The notes under the pieces were generated by a model, which saw only the letters and a list, made by a program, of their open reading frames with translations, did not search any database and was not told where the DNA came from. This document shows positions 42,551 to 52,829 of a DNA stretch of 64,000 nt, one piece after another; position 1 is the first letter of the stretch, and each line of letters opens with the position of its first letter. The position numbers and the translations under genes are program-made. Origin of the DNA: Shumkonia mesophila (GTDB lineage Bacteria > Pseudomonadota > Alphaproteobacteria > Rhodospirillales > Shumkoniaceae); the NCBI RefSeq assembly GCF_026163695.1, contig NZ_JAOTID010000001.1:620001-684000 (forward strand). Direction: 5' to 3'.

Positions 42551-42630
42551 CGTTTGGGGCCGGGCATGATGGTTGAAGGTTGAAGGGAGCGTCCCTGTCC
42601 CCGGGGTTGCGGGGCGGGACTGAACGAACG

Positions 42631-44580
42631 ATGGAACAGACAGCGGTGAATCAGGATAAACCGGTCCGCATCACGCTTCCGGACGGCAGCGTCAAACAAT
42701 ACGGCGGCCCGGTCACCGGGGCGCGAATCGCCGCCGACATCGGTCCCGGCCTGGCCAAGGCGGCGCTGGCCGCCCGGGTCGACGGCAAGCTGTGGGATCT
42801 GGCCCGCGAGATCGAGACGGATGCCTCCGTGGCCCTGGTGACCCGCAAGGACGAGGCGGCCCTCGAACTGGTCCGCCACGACGCCGCCCACGTCATGGCC
42901 CAGGCCGTGCAGGAACTGTTCCCCGGCACCCAGGTGACCATCGGCCCGGCCATCGAGAACGGCTTTTATTACGACTTCGCGCGCAAGGACCCGTTCACGC
43001 CCGAGGACCTTGAGAAGATCGAGAAGCGGATGGCCGAGATCGTCGATCGCGACCTGCCGCTGGTGCGGGAAGTCTGGGATCGCGACGCCGCGATCAAGAC
43101 GTTCGAGGCGAAGGGCGAGAAGTACAAGGCCGAGATCATTCGCGACCTGCCCAAGGACGAGGTGGTCACCGTCTATCGCCAGGGCGACTGGTTCGACCTC
43201 TGCCGCGGCCCCCACCTGCCGTCCACCGGCAAGCTGGGCAAGGCCTTCAAGCTGATGAAGTTGGCCGGCGCCTACTGGCGCGGCAACTCGAAGAACGAGA
43301 TGCTGCAGCGCATCTACGGCACCGCCTGGATCGAGGAGAAGGAGCTCAAGGCCTACCTCACCATGCTGGAGGAGGCCGAAAAGCGCGACCATCGGCGCCT
43401 GGGGCGCGAGATGGACCTCTTCCACCTCCAGGAGGAGGCCCAGGGGTCGGTCTTCTGGCATCCCCACGGCTGGACGCTCTATCGCAATCTCCAGAACTAC
43501 ATGCGCCAGCGGCTGGAGGCCTCCGGCTACGTCGAGGTCAACACCCCGCAACTGGTCGACCGCGCCCTGTGGGAAAAATCCGGCCACTGGGAGAAGTTCG
43601 CCCAGCACATGTTCACCTCGGAAGTCGAGGACAAGACGCTCGCCATCAAGCCGATGAACTGCCCCTGCCACGTGCAGATCTTCAATCAGGGCATGAAGAG
43701 CTATCGCGACCTGCCGCTGCGCATGGCCGAGTTCGGCTCTTGCCATCGCAACGAGCCGTCGGGCGCGCTGCACGGCTTGATGCGGGTGCGCGCCTTCACC
43801 CAGGACGACGCCCACATCTTCTGCACGGAAGACCAGATCACCAGCGAGACGCGCACCTTCTGCGACCTGCTGCTGTCGGTCTACAAGGACCTCGGCTTCG
43901 ACGAGGTGCGGGTGAAGTTTTCCGACCGTCCGCCGGTCAGGGCCGGCTCGGACGAGACCTGGGACAAGGCCGAGGAGGCGCTTCGCGTGGCGACCGAGGC
44001 GGCCGGCCTGGAATGGACGCTCAACCCCGGCGAAGGCGCCTTCTACGGGCCCAAGCTGGAGTTCGTGCTGAGGGACGCCATCGGCCGCGACTGGCAGTGC
44101 GGCACGCTCCAGGTCGACTTCGTGCTGCCCGAGCGGCTGGGCGCCGAGTACGTCGGCGAGGACGGCGAGAAGCACCGCACCGTCATGCTGCACCGCGCCA
44201 TCCTGGGCTCGTTCGAGCGCTTCATCGGCATCCTGATCGAAAACTATGCCGGCAAGTTCCCGCTGTGGTTGGCGCCGGTCAAGGCGGTGGTCGCCCCCAT
44301 CACCAACGATGCCGACGGCTATGCCCGCGAGGTGGCGGCGGCCTTCAACGCGGCGGGAATCCGCTGTGAACTCGACCTGCGCAACGAGAAGATCAACTAC
44401 AAGATCCGCGAACACAGCCTCGCCAAGGTGCCCGTGATTGCCGTGGTCGGCGCCCGCGAGGCCGAGCAGCGGACCGTGGCCCTGCGTCGCCTGGGCGGAC
44501 AGGCCCAAGAAATTCTTGCACTGCAAGAGGCAGTCGCTAGACTTGGCCGGGAAGCGGCGAGCCCGCTTGTGCACGGCTAG
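42631..44580 (+). CDS. thrS: Threonyl-tRNA synthetase
   Basis: 649 aa, full length. N-terminal TGS domain ([13 protein letters not shown]), editing domain with [11 protein letters not shown] (HxxxH), class II core with the zinc ligand in MNCPCH and motif 2 [15 protein letters not shown], motif 3 and an anticodon-binding C-terminus. It charges tRNA-Thr. ATG at 42631 is the conserved start; upstream lies the Thr leader attenuator. infC follows, the usual thrS-infC-rpmI-rplT order. Confidence 0.97.
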   Translation: MEQTAVNQDKPVRITLPDGSVKQYGGPVTGARIAADIGPGLAKAALAARVDGKLWDLAREIETDASVALVTRKDEAALELVRHDAAHVMAQAVQELFPGTQVTIGPAIENGFYYDFARKDPFTPEDLEKIEKRMAEIVDRDLPLVREVWDRDAAIKTFEAKGEKYKAEIIRDLPKDEVVTVYRQGDWFDLCRGPHLPSTGKLGKAFKLMKLAGAYWRGNSKNEMLQRIYGTAWIEEKELKAYLTMLEEAEKRDHRRLGREMDLFHLQEEAQGSVFWHPHGWTLYRNLQNYMRQRLEASGYVEVNTPQLVDRALWEKSGHWEKFAQHMFTSEVEDKTLAIKPMNCPCHVQIFNQGMKSYRDLPLRMAEFGSCHRNEPSGALHGLMRVRAFTQDDAHIFCTEDQITSETRTFCDLLLSVYKDLGFDEVRVKFSDRPPVRAGSDETWDKAEEALRVATEAAGLEWTLNPGEGAFYGPKLEFVLRDAIGRDWQCGTLQVDFVLPERLGAEYVGEDGEKHRTVMLHRAILGSFERFIGILIENYAGKFPLWLAPVKAVVAPITNDADGYAREVAAAFNAAGIRCELDLRNEKINYKIREHSLAKVPVIAVVGAREAEQRTVALRRLGGQAQEILALQEAVARLGREAASPLVHG

Positions 44581-44679
44581 CCGGCGAATGCGTGTGTCAC
44601 GCGGTTTCCTTTCCGGGCCCAATGTTCCCGGGACGGAGGAGCGTGGCGTTTTGTTCATTGTTTGCCAAGGAGGCGTTAC

Positions 44680-45216
44680 ATAGCACGACCGCCCATGAAC
44701 CAGCCGCCGGACCGCAAGGGCCCGCGGGTGAATGAAGAGATCAAGGTGCCGTCCATTCGGCTCGTCGATGCCGATGGGGAAATGGTCGGCGTCGTTTCCC
44801 TGCAGGAAGGCCTGCAGATGGCCGAGGAGGTGGGGCTCGATCTGGTCGAGGTGTCGCCCGCCGCCGAGCCGCCGGTCTGCAAGATCCTCGATTACGGGAA
44901 ATTCAAGTACGCCGAGCAGAAGAAGCGGAACGAGGCGCGCAAGAAGCAGAAGGTCATCGAGATCAAGGAGCTCAAGATGCGTCCCGGCATCGAAGAGCAC
45001 GATTATCAGACCAAGATGCGCAGCATGTTCCGGTTCCTCGACGAAGGGGACAAGGTCAAGATCACCATCCGCTTCAGGGGCCGCGAAATGGCCCACCAGG
45101 ACCTGGGCGTGCGCGTTCTCGATCGTATCCAGCAGGATGTCGGCGACATCGCCAAGATCGAGCAGACCCCACGGACCGAGGGGCGGATGATGACCATGGT
45201 CATCGCGCCCAAGTGA
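44680..45216 (+). CDS. infC: Translation initiation factor IF-3, probable AUA start
   Basis: About 178 aa. GPRVNEEIKVPSIRLVDADGEMVGV in the N-domain and the C-domain KEIKMRPG-type segment KELKMRPGIEEHDY are diagnostic. The best ribosome site in the region, AAGGAGG at 44667-44673, is 6 nt from an in-frame ATA; the nearest ATG (44695) is 21 nt away. infC genes of many bacteria use rare starts (AUU in E. coli) so that IF-3 limits its own synthesis. The encoded N-terminus (x-ARPP) also fits alphaproteobacterial IF-3. Confidence 0.92.
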   Translation: MARPPMNQPPDRKGPRVNEEIKVPSIRLVDADGEMVGVVSLQEGLQMAEEVGLDLVEVSPAAEPPVCKILDYGKFKYAEQKKRNEARKKQKVIEIKELKMRPGIEEHDYQTKMRSMFRFLDEGDKVKITIRFRGREMAHQDLGVRVLDRIQQDVGDIAKIEQTPRTEGRMMTMVIAPK

Positions 45217-45233
45217 TTCGGCCCGGATGACGG

Positions 45234-45262
45234 GGCCGCCCACCCCGGGTGGGCGGCCTTCG
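45234..45262 (+). terminator. Hairpin after infC
   Basis: A perfect 12-bp GC stem (45234-45245 with 45247-45258) followed by TTCGC. The very tight loop and weak T-tract make it a possible partial terminator or mRNA-end stabiliser between infC and rpmI. Confidence 0.5.
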
Positions 45263-45301
45263 CTTTCCGGGCGGTCTCGCCGCAGTCGGCAAAAGGTCAC
45301 C

Positions 45302-45330
45302 TTGCAATCGCGGGGACGGGGGGCTATAAC
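45302..45330 (+). promoter_or_regulatory. Sigma70 promoter for rpmI-rplT
   Basis: TTGCAA (45302-45307), 17-bp spacer, TATAAC (45325-45330). It is located after the infC hairpin and about 80 nt before rpmI, giving the ribosomal protein genes a promoter independent of thrS attenuation. Confidence 0.6.
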
Positions 45331-45414
45331 CCACGCCCTTGACACGCGAATTTCGAGCGGTCCGGCGGGGCATGCCCAGCCGCTCACGAACGCTCCAGAG
45401 AAAAGGATTGCGAA

Positions 45415-45612
45415 ATGCCCAAGCTGAAGTCCAAGTCCAGCGCCAAGAAACGATTCCGTCTTACGGCGACCGGCAAGGTCCGCGGCAACGTGGCTTACAA
45501 GAGCCACTTCCTCAGCCGCCGGACCCAGAAGATGAAGCGCAAGGCGCGTGGAACTCACATCCTGGTGAGAGCCGACGCCCGCCTCGTCAAATCCTACCTG
45601 CCCTACGCCTGA
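45415..45612 (+). CDS. rpmI: 50S ribosomal protein L35
   Basis: 65 aa, very basic: [22 protein letters not shown] and the [15 protein letters not shown] segment define bL35. Standard length. It is 13 bp upstream of rplT, the usual pair. Confidence 0.97.
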   Translation: MPKLKSKSSAKKRFRLTATGKVRGNVAYKSHFLSRRTQKMKRKARGTHILVRADARLVKSYLPYA

Positions 45613-45625
45613 GGAGACGCGAACC

Positions 45626-45991
45626 ATGGCACGCGTAAAACGGGGTGTGACGACCCATGCCCGTCACAAGAAAATCATCGATCTGGCGCGCGGCTTCCGC
45701 GACCGCAACAGCAGCAGCTTCCGCATCGCCCTTGAGAAGGTCGAGAAGTCGCTGCAGTACGCCTACCGCGACCGACGCACCCGCAAGCGCGATTTCCGCC
45801 GCTTGTGGATCCAGCGCATCAACGCGGGCGCCCGTCTGTCCGGCCTGACCTACTCGCAGTTCATGAACGGCCTGTCGCTGGCGGGAATCGAGATCGACCG
45901 GAAGGTTCTGGCCGACCTCGCGGTCCGCGAGCCCTCGTCGTTTAAGGCGTTGGTCGAAAAGGCCCGGGCGGCGCTCCCCGCTACCGCTTGA
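45626..45991 (+). CDS. rplT: 50S ribosomal protein L20
   Basis: 121 aa. [37 protein letters not shown] and the C-terminal [26 protein letters not shown] are bL20. L20 is needed early in 50S assembly and in other bacteria represses its own operon; I see no clear binding structure here. Ribosome site GAGGAG precedes the ATG. Confidence 0.97.
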   Translation: MARVKRGVTTHARHKKIIDLARGFRDRNSSSFRIALEKVEKSLQYAYRDRRTRKRDFRRLWIQRINAGARLSGLTYSQFMNGLSLAGIEIDRKVLADLAVREPSSFKALVEKARAALPATA

Positions 45992-46085
45992 ATTCTCGCC
46001 CATCGTCGAGAATTTCCTGATCCGGGAGCCGCAGCCGGGGCCGCCCGACGGTCTCGTGTTGCTTGATGGATGGTGTTCTGCAGCC

Positions 46086-47165
46086 ATGGAAGACATAGAC
46101 GTTCTTCGCTCGGAACTGATCGCGACGGTGAATGGGGCGGCCGACCTCAAGGCGCTCGAAGAGGCCCGCATCACCGCGCTGGGCAAGAAGGGGCGCATCA
46201 CCCAGCTGATGAAGGGCCTGGGCGCCATGGAGCCGGAGGCACGCAAGGCGGCCGGCGCCCGGCTCAACGCGGTGAAGGACGCCGTCGCCGAAGCGATCGA
46301 GGCGCGCAAGGGCGATCTGGCCGGCGCTGCCATCGACGCCAGGCTGATGGGAGAGCGGGTTGACGTGACGCTGCCGGTCCGCCCCGGGCAGGACGGCCGC
46401 ATCCACCCGATCAGCCAGACCATCGACGAGGTCGTCGCCATCTTCGGCGAGATGGGCTTCGTCGTGGCCGAGGGACCGGACATCGAGGACGACTGGCACA
46501 ACTTCACGGCGCTCAACATCCCGCCCGAGCATCCGGCCCGCCAGGAGCACGACACCTTCTACCTGCCCGGCGTCGGCGCCGATGGCGGGCGCATGGTGCT
46601 GCGCACCCATACCTCGCCGGTGCAGATCCGCACCATGAAGGGCACGCAGCCGCCGATTCGCATCATCTGCCCGGGTCGCACCTACCGCTGCGATTCGGAC
46701 GCCACCCATTCGCCGATGTTCCATCAGGTCGAGGGCCTCGTGGTCGACGAGGCCACCCACATGGGCCACCTCAAGGGCTGCCTGATCGAGTTCTGCCGCG
46801 CCTATTTCGGGGTCGACGACCTGCCGGTGCGCTTCCGGCCCAGCTATTTCCCGTTCACCGAGCCCTCCGCCGAGGTCGACATCGGCTGCACCCGCGAGGG
46901 CGGCCAGTTCCGCATCGGGCGGGGCGACGATTGGCTGGAGATCCTGGGCTGCGGCATGGTCAACGCGGTGGTGCTGGAAAACTGCGGCATCGATTCCAGC
47001 CGCTACCAGGGCTTCGCCTTCGGTATGGGGCTGGAGCGCATCGCCATGCTGAAATACGGCATCCCGGACCTGCGCACCTTCTTCGAATCCGATCTGCGCT
47101 GGCTCAGGCATTACGGCTTCGCGGCGCTGGACGTGCCGAGCCTGGTGGGAGGGCTCAATCCATGA
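46086..47165 (+). CDS. pheS: Phenylalanyl-tRNA synthetase alpha subunit
   Basis: 359 aa. The N-terminal coiled coil is followed by the class II core: [25 protein letters not shown] (motif 2), and [18 protein letters not shown] (motif 3). It forms an alpha2beta2 enzyme with PheT. The ATG at 46086 gives the conserved N-terminus. The 3' end overlaps pheT by 4 nt. I found no Phe-rich leader upstream. Confidence 0.97.
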   Translation: MEDIDVLRSELIATVNGAADLKALEEARITALGKKGRITQLMKGLGAMEPEARKAAGARLNAVKDAVAEAIEARKGDLAGAAIDARLMGERVDVTLPVRPGQDGRIHPISQTIDEVVAIFGEMGFVVAEGPDIEDDWHNFTALNIPPEHPARQEHDTFYLPGVGADGGRMVLRTHTSPVQIRTMKGTQPPIRIICPGRTYRCDSDATHSPMFHQVEGLVVDEATHMGHLKGCLIEFCRAYFGVDDLPVRFRPSYFPFTEPSAEVDIGCTREGGQFRIGRGDDWLEILGCGMVNAVVLENCGIDSSRYQGFAFGMGLERIAMLKYGIPDLRTFFESDLRWLRHYGFAALDVPSLVGGLNP

Positions 47166-49570
47166 AGTTCACCCTGAGCTGGCTCAAGGAGTACCTGGAC
47201 ACCGAGGCCGGGGCCGATGAGGTGGCGGCGAAACTGACCGCCATCGGCATCGAGGTCGAGAGCGTCACCCAGCGCTCCAGGGGGCTCGAGGATTTCGTCG
47301 TCGCCCATGTGCTGGCGGCCGAACCCCATCCCAACGCCGACCGCCTCAAGGCCTGCACCGTCGATTTCGGCGAAGGCCCGATCAGCGTGGTGTGCGGGGC
47401 GATCAATGCCAGGGCCGGCATGAAGGCGGTGCTGGCGCGGCCCGGCCAGTACGTGCCCGGCATCCAGGTGACCCTCAAGAAGGCCTCCATCCGTGGCGTC
47501 GAGAGCAATGGCATGATGCTCTCCGAGGACGAGATGGGCCTGGGCAGCGACCATTCCGGTATCATCGAGCTGCCCGAGGACGCCCCCATCGGGGCGCGTG
47601 CCGTCGACGTCATGGGCCTGTCGGACCCGGTGTTCGATGTTTCCATCACCCCCAACCGTGGCGACTGCTTGGGCGTGCGCGGCATCGCGCGCGATCTGGC
47701 CGCCGCCGGCCTCGGCCGGCTCAAGCCCCTCGACGCGACGCCGGTGGCCGGCTCGTTCAAAAGCCCGATCGACGTCATCTTCGACTTTCCGGAGGACAAG
47801 CGGAACGCCTGCCCCTATTTCGTCGGCCGCTACCTGCGCGGCGTCAGGAACGTCGAAAGCCCGCGCTGGGTCAAGGAACGGCTGACCGCGGTCGGCCTGC
47901 GGCCCATCTCGGCGCTGGTCGACGTTACCAACCTTCTGACCATCGGCCTCAACCGGCCGCTCCATGTGTTTGACGCCGACAAGGTGCGGGGCCACATCCG
48001 GCCGCGCCTCGCCCGCCCCGGCGAGACCATCCTGGCGCTGAACGGCAAGGAATACACCGCCGACTCCGAGATGACGGTGATCGCCGACGACGAGGCGCCC
48101 GAGGCGTTGGGCGGCGTCATCGGCGCCGAACGGACCGGCTGCTCCGAGGAGACCGTCAACGTCTTCCTCGAATCCGCCTATTTCGACGCGGTGCGCACGG
48201 CCAGGACCGGCCGTACGCTCAACCTGCAGACCGATGCCCGTTTCCGCTTCGAGCGCGGCGGCGTCGATCCGGCCTTCCTTATCGACGGCATCGAGATCGC
48301 CACCCGCCTGATCCAGGAATGGTGCGGCGGCGAGGCCTCCGAGGTGGTGATCGCCGGGGCCGAGCCCGACTGGCGGCGCGATATCAAGCTCAGGCCCGTA
48401 CGCATCCACACCCTGGGCGGCGTCGACGTCGCCAAGCCCGAGATCGAACGCATCCTCACGGCGCTCGGCTTTGGTCCGAAGGAAACCGGCGGCCATCTGA
48501 CGGTTTCGGTGCCGTCCTGGCGCGGCGACATCGTCGGCGAGGCCTGCCTGGTCGAGGAAGTCATCCGCATCCACGGCTACGAACACATTCCGGTGGTGCC
48601 ACTGGAACGAACCGCATCGCTGCCGCGGCCGGCCTGGACGCCCGAACAGAAGCGCCGGGTGACGGCCCGGCGCACCCTGGCGGCGCGTGGCATGGTCGAG
48701 GCGGTGACACTGTCGTTCCTGCCGGCGGCGACGGCGAAGCTCTTCGGCGGCGGCGCCGAGGCAGTCCGCCTGACCAATCCGATCAGCGCCGATCTCGACG
48801 CCATGCGCCCCTCGCTGCTGCCCAACCTGATCGCCGCGGCCGGGCGTAACGCCGACCGCGGCATCGCCGACGCGGCGCTGTTCGAGGTCGGCCCGCAGTT
48901 CGCCGGCGACAAGCCGGAAGACGAGGCCATCGTCGCCGCCGGCATCCGTTCGGGGCGCCGCGGCCCGCGCAACTGGGCGGAAGCGGCGCGTCCCGTCGAC
49001 GTTTTCGACGCCAAGGCCGACGCCGTGGCGGCGCTGGCGGCGGCCGGCGCGCCGGTGGACAACCTTCAGGTTTCGGCCGAGGCCCCGGCCTGGTACCACC
49101 CGGGGCGCTCGGGCAGCCTGCGCCTGGGTTCGAAGGTGGTGCTGGCCTGGTTCGGCGAAATCCATCCCGGCGTCTTGGCCAAGATGGACGTGCGCGGGCC
49201 GGCGGTCGGCTTCGAGGCCTTCCTCGACAACATTCCGGCGCCGAAGCGCCGCAAGGGGGCGGCGAAACCCTATCTCGTCCTGTCGCCGTTCCAGCCCGTC
49301 GAGCGGGATTTCGCCTTTGTCATCGACGCGACGGTCGCGGCCGGCGACGTACTGAAGGCGGCGCGCAGCGCGCATCCCGATCTCATCGCCGAGATCCGCG
49401 TCTTCGACGTCTTCGCCGGGGGCGCCCTGGAGGCGGGAAAGAAGTCGCTCGCCATCAACGTCGTGCTCCAGCCCAAGGAAAAGACCCTGACCGACCAGGA
49501 GATCGAGGCGGTCGCCGCCCAGATCGTTTCCAAGGTTGAGAAGGCGACCGGCGGAAGCCTGCGGGCCTAG
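47162..49570 (+). CDS. pheT: Phenylalanyl-tRNA synthetase beta subunit
   Basis: 802 aa, full length. An N-terminal [14 protein letters not shown], tRNA-binding EMAP-like domain ([17 protein letters not shown]), B3/B4 editing domain, B5, the catalytic-like core and a C-terminal ferredoxin-fold anticodon-binding domain ([19 protein letters not shown]). ATGA overlap with pheS ensures equal expression. Confidence 0.97.
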   Translation: MKFTLSWLKEYLDTEAGADEVAAKLTAIGIEVESVTQRSRGLEDFVVAHVLAAEPHPNADRLKACTVDFGEGPISVVCGAINARAGMKAVLARPGQYVPGIQVTLKKASIRGVESNGMMLSEDEMGLGSDHSGIIELPEDAPIGARAVDVMGLSDPVFDVSITPNRGDCLGVRGIARDLAAAGLGRLKPLDATPVAGSFKSPIDVIFDFPEDKRNACPYFVGRYLRGVRNVESPRWVKERLTAVGLRPISALVDVTNLLTIGLNRPLHVFDADKVRGHIRPRLARPGETILALNGKEYTADSEMTVIADDEAPEALGGVIGAERTGCSEETVNVFLESAYFDAVRTARTGRTLNLQTDARFRFERGGVDPAFLIDGIEIATRLIQEWCGGEASEVVIAGAEPDWRRDIKLRPVRIHTLGGVDVAKPEIERILTALGFGPKETGGHLTVSVPSWRGDIVGEACLVEEVIRIHGYEHIPVVPLERTASLPRPAWTPEQKRRVTARRTLAARGMVEAVTLSFLPAATAKLFGGGAEAVRLTNPISADLDAMRPSLLPNLIAAAGRNADRGIADAALFEVGPQFAGDKPEDEAIVAAGIRSGRRGPRNWAEAARPVDVFDAKADAVAALAAAGAPVDNLQVSAEAPAWYHPGRSGSLRLGSKVVLAWFGEIHPGVLAKMDVRGPAVGFEAFLDNIPAPKRRKGAAKPYLVLSPFQPVERDFAFVIDATVAAGDVLKAARSAHPDLIAEIRVFDVFAGGALEAGKKSLAINVVLQPKEKTLTDQEIEAVAAQIVSKVEKATGGSLRA

Positions 49571-49600
49571 CGGGACGCAACCGGAGGGCGGGTCGCGCAT

Positions 49601-49620
49601 CCGGCGGGATATCCCGCCGG
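49601..49620. promoter_or_regulatory. 20-bp perfect palindrome after pheT
   Basis: CCGGCGGGAT/ATCCCGCCGG without spacer, between pheT and the cyclase gene. A T-rich patch (TTGTTTTT) follows at about 49635-49642. It could be a weak terminator for pheST or an operator for the cyclase; sequence alone does not decide. Confidence 0.35.
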
Positions 49621-49723
49621 CATTGACGTCCTGTTGTTTTTCCCGTGTTCCCGCTAATCTATGGCTCCCCTTCGGATGGAAGGGAGATCGGCCGGGCTGG
49701 GCTCCGGAGTCGTCAAGGCGCAC

Positions 49724-51550
49724 ATGAGCGAGATAGAAGCCAGTTACGAGGTCTGCATACTGGTCGGCAGCCGCTGGGAGATTCACGCCCGCTATCCGGT
49801 GACCGGCGCGGCGATGGCCATCGAGGAGGCAAAGCAGCTCGAGCACACTACGAAATCGGCCGTCAAGGTGGTGCGCGAGGTCTACGACAAGGAGAGCGGC
49901 CTCTACAAGCAGGTCACCGTCTACAAGGGCGCGCATGCGCCGGGGCCGAAAGCCGGCTCCCCGTCCGTCAAGGCCAGGCGGTACCGCGCGGCGGCGGCGC
50001 GGTCCGGCACTACGCAGGACGACGACGATCTGGACGGGTTGTTGTGGGAGGAGGACGGCACGGAGGTGCCTTCCGGCCCGGCCAAGCGGCGGCGCAGTCT
50101 TGTGGAAATCCTGTCGTATAAGGCGCGACCGCTTCCCCGCAAGCCAAAGCAGGTCACGGTGACCGGCCTGCTCGCCCGCGTCGCCGTCTTCATCCTGATT
50201 TCGCTGTTCGTAGCGGCGATGGCGACGGTCCTGTTGCCATCCCTGGCGCCGGCCCTGGCCCAGCGCAACATCACCTTCGTCGGCAACGGGCAGACCAGCG
50301 TGCTGTTCGTCGCCTTCGTCGCCTCGTTCCTGCTGACCTTCGCCCTTCTGGCGGCCATCGTGCTCACGGGGGTCGAGGTGGTCAGGCCGCGACGCGTCCG
50401 CCCGCCGGCGCCACCCAGGCCCCGCCGGCAGAAACATCTTTCGCGGCTGCCGGCCGACACCTCCCTGATCCCGGAGCCGCCGTCGCCCACGCTGCCGCCC
50501 GCCCCATCGCCCGAACTGAGTGTCGAGTGGCCGCCGGAAGCCAGCCTTCCGGGGGAGAGCGAAGAGAACCTCCTGGACGAGCCGGCGGAGGAACCCGAGG
50601 CCGCCCAGCCCCAGTTGTCGCCGGCCGGCCAGCAGCAGAAGATGCGCATGATGACGTTTCTGGCCGGGGCCATCGAAGCGATCAAGTCCTCGGGCCCCAT
50701 CGACACCTTCTCGCGTTTCGGCATCAACCTCTACGTCGCCGGCGCTGTCGGCGCGCTGGCGACCACCCAGGCCATCGAAGGCGACGACGCCCGGATCATC
50801 CTGGCCGAGGGCGCCGTGACCCTGGGAACGCCGTGGGAGATGGCCCGCAAGTTCGCCGTGAACGCCGACAGCTACCTGATGCAGCCGCGCTATCTCGAAA
50901 TGTACGAGGCGGGCCGGCGCTCGATGATGGCCTTCCTGGAAGGGGACGAGAATGGCCCGCGCCAATTGACGGGGGCGCTGGATGCCTGGCGCAATCCCGC
51001 CAAGCTGGAGGAACAGACGGGGCCGCTTGCCGTCATGTTCACCGACATCGTCGATTCGACCACCATGACCGTCACGGTGGGCGACGATGCCGCCCAGTAC
51101 GTGGTGCGTACCCACAACCGCATCGTCCGCTCGGCGCTCACCAACTATTCGGGCCGCGAGGTCAAGCACACGGGTGACGGCATCATGGCGTCCTTCGCCA
51201 CCGTATCGAACGCCGTCGAGGCGGCCATCGAGATGCTGCGCCGGGTGGCGGCCAACAACACGGCGGAGGGCGATATTCCGTTGCACCTGCGCATCGGCAT
51301 CAACGCCGGCGAGCCGGTGATCGAGGACGACGACCTGTTCGGCATCACGGTGCAGCTGTCGGCGCGGCTGTGCGCGGCCGCCCAATCCGATCAGATCGTG
51401 GTGTCCGAGGTGGTGCGCGGCCTGTGCTCGGGCAAGGACATCACGTTCAACACCCTGGGCGAGCGCGTGATGAAGGGGTTCAGGGAACCGATCCCGCTCT
51501 ACGAGGCGGTCTGGCGCAAGGAAGACGCGCCCGCTGCGCCCGGTCCGTAA
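49724..51550 (+). CDS. Membrane class III adenylate/guanylate cyclase
   Basis: 608 aa. A small N-terminal domain (SYEVCILVGSRWEIHARYP), two TM helices (about 152-175 and 196-222), a Pro-rich linker (about 228-290), and a C-terminal cyclase domain (about 425-595). Both metal aspartates appear (MFTDIVDSTTM; the second in GREVKHTGDGIMASF), with the purine-contacting Lys in VKHTGD favouring ATP, and the transition-state region HLRIGINAGE. The start at 49724 was chosen over 49661 because GGAG and AAGG lie just upstream. Confidence 0.85.
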   Translation: MSEIEASYEVCILVGSRWEIHARYPVTGAAMAIEEAKQLEHTTKSAVKVVREVYDKESGLYKQVTVYKGAHAPGPKAGSPSVKARRYRAAAARSGTTQDDDDLDGLLWEEDGTEVPSGPAKRRRSLVEILSYKARPLPRKPKQVTVTGLLARVAVFILISLFVAAMATVLLPSLAPALAQRNITFVGNGQTSVLFVAFVASFLLTFALLAAIVLTGVEVVRPRRVRPPAPPRPRRQKHLSRLPADTSLIPEPPSPTLPPAPSPELSVEWPPEASLPGESEENLLDEPAEEPEAAQPQLSPAGQQQKMRMMTFLAGAIEAIKSSGPIDTFSRFGINLYVAGAVGALATTQAIEGDDARIILAEGAVTLGTPWEMARKFAVNADSYLMQPRYLEMYEAGRRSMMAFLEGDENGPRQLTGALDAWRNPAKLEEQTGPLAVMFTDIVDSTTMTVTVGDDAAQYVVRTHNRIVRSALTNYSGREVKHTGDGIMASFATVSNAVEAAIEMLRRVAANNTAEGDIPLHLRIGINAGEPVIEDDDLFGITVQLSARLCAAAQSDQIVVSEVVRGLCSGKDITFNTLGERVMKGFREPIPLYEAVWRKEDAPAAPGP

Positions 51551-51571
51551 GTGAAGGCCCCGCCCCGGCCC

Positions 51572-52504
51572 TTATAGCGCGCCCGCCGGGCGGTAGCGCG
51601 CCAGATAGGTGGGCAGGATGGCCTCGAGCGGCGTTGGCGCGATGCCCAGCGCGTCGAGGCTGAGGGCGGAGGACGCCACCACGTTGTCGCGCTTGAGCAG
51701 CTTCACCTGGTCGCGGGTCAGCAGCGGCCAGGGGGTCTTTTCCAGGAACCAGGCCTCGATCGAGGCCATGGCGAACGGCACCGGGACCAGGGGCCGGCGG
51801 CGGTGGATCTCGGCCAGCATCATCTCCATGAGCTGGCGGAAGGTATAGATCTTGGGCCCGCCCAGCTCGTATGTCTGGCCCCGCGTCTCGGGGCTGGCCA
51901 GAATCCGGCAAATGGCCTGGGCGACATCGCCGGCGTAGACCGGCTGGAGGCGGGTCGCGCCGCCCCCGATCAGCGGCAGCGCCGGCAGGCAGCGGGTCAT
52001 CGCCGCGAACAGGTTGAAGAATCTGTCCTCGGGGCCGAATACGACGCTGGGGCGCACCACGGTCACCTCCGGGAAGGCGGTCCGGGCCATCGCCTCGCCG
52101 CTGGCCTTGGTGCGGGCGTAGGCCGATTCCGATTCGGCGTCGGCGCCGATGGCGGACACCTGGACCAGCCGGCCGAGGCCGGCGCGGGCGGCGGCGGCGG
52201 CGAGATAGGCCGGGCCGTCGGCATGCAGGCGCTGGAAGGTGCGCCGGCCCCGCTCGACCAGGATGCCGACCAGGTTGACGGCGGCGTCGGCCCCCTCGAT
52301 GGCGGCGGCCACCGAGGCGGGGTTGGCGATGTTGGCCTGGACGATGACGACCTGACCGACATCGCCCATGGTCTTGAGGAAAAGGGCCGCATCGACGTCG
52401 CGCACGGCGGCGCGGATGATGAATCCCTCCTTCACCAGCCGCTTGACCAGGTGTCGGCCCAGAAAGCCCGATGCTCCGAAAACGGTGACGACCCGGCGGC
52501 TCAT
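51572..52504 (-). CDS. Complex I NDUFA9-like NAD(P)-binding protein
   Basis: 310 aa atypical SDR: TVFGASGFLGRHLVKRL at the N-terminus, VNLVGIL, QVSAIGAD and VVRPSVVFGPEDRFFNLFA. This is the signature of the NDUFA9/39-kDa complex I subunit family, which binds NADPH tightly; bacterial members are thought to act in quinone or complex I assembly. YxxxK survives as YARTK. Convergent with the cyclase gene. Confidence 0.85.
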   Translation of the reverse strand: MSRRVVTVFGASGFLGRHLVKRLVKEGFIIRAAVRDVDAALFLKTMGDVGQVVIVQANIANPASVAAAIEGADAAVNLVGILVERGRRTFQRLHADGPAYLAAAAARAGLGRLVQVSAIGADAESESAYARTKASGEAMARTAFPEVTVVRPSVVFGPEDRFFNLFAAMTRCLPALPLIGGGATRLQPVYAGDVAQAICRILASPETRGQTYELGGPKIYTFRQLMEMMLAEIHRRRPLVPVPFAMASIEAWFLEKTPWPLLTRDQVKLLKRDNVVASSALSLDALGIAPTPLEAILPTYLARYRPAGAL

Positions 52505-52707
52505 GTTGCTCTTCCTTTCCTGCCGTGATCCCGCCGGAATTGCCGGACGCTCTTGCCCGCCGGCATCACGCGGGATCGCCTGTCCGTTGGCTTACAATGG
52601 CCATGTCGCGGCCGTCAACCGCGACAGACGATAATCGCGGTTGACATCCGTCGCCGGGAAGGTTAACGACTGCCTCGCCGGGGAGTTCCCGGCCGTTCTG
52701 CAATCGT

Positions 52708-52794
52708 GCCCAGGTGGCGGAATTGGTAGACGCGCAGGTTTCAGGTACCTGTGGCCGAAAGGTCGTGGAAGTTCGAGTCTTCTCCTGGGCACCA
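52708..52794 (+). tRNA. tRNA-Leu (anticodon CAG)
   Basis: Class II tRNA with long variable arm: acceptor GCCCAGG/CCTGGGC, anticodon stem CAGGT/ACCTG with loop TTCAGGT, variable arm TGGCCGAAAGGTCGTG, T-arm with GTTCGAGTC. CCA is encoded at 52792-52794. It lies 35 bp upstream of an RNase D gene and may share its transcript. Confidence 0.94.
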
Positions 52795-52829
52795 TCCCTT
52801 CTTTTCATCTCGCCGCAAGGACGCTCCGA

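Noticed and set aside
45992-46085. Phenylalanine leader peptide before pheS
   Set aside because: No short frame rich in Phe codons and no T-tract terminator; only a weak AATTCTCG/CGAGAATT hairpin is present.
47111-51385. 1424-codon open frame antisense to pheT and the cyclase gene
   Set aside because: It is a shadow produced by high GC at third codon positions; both plus-strand genes are unmistakable.
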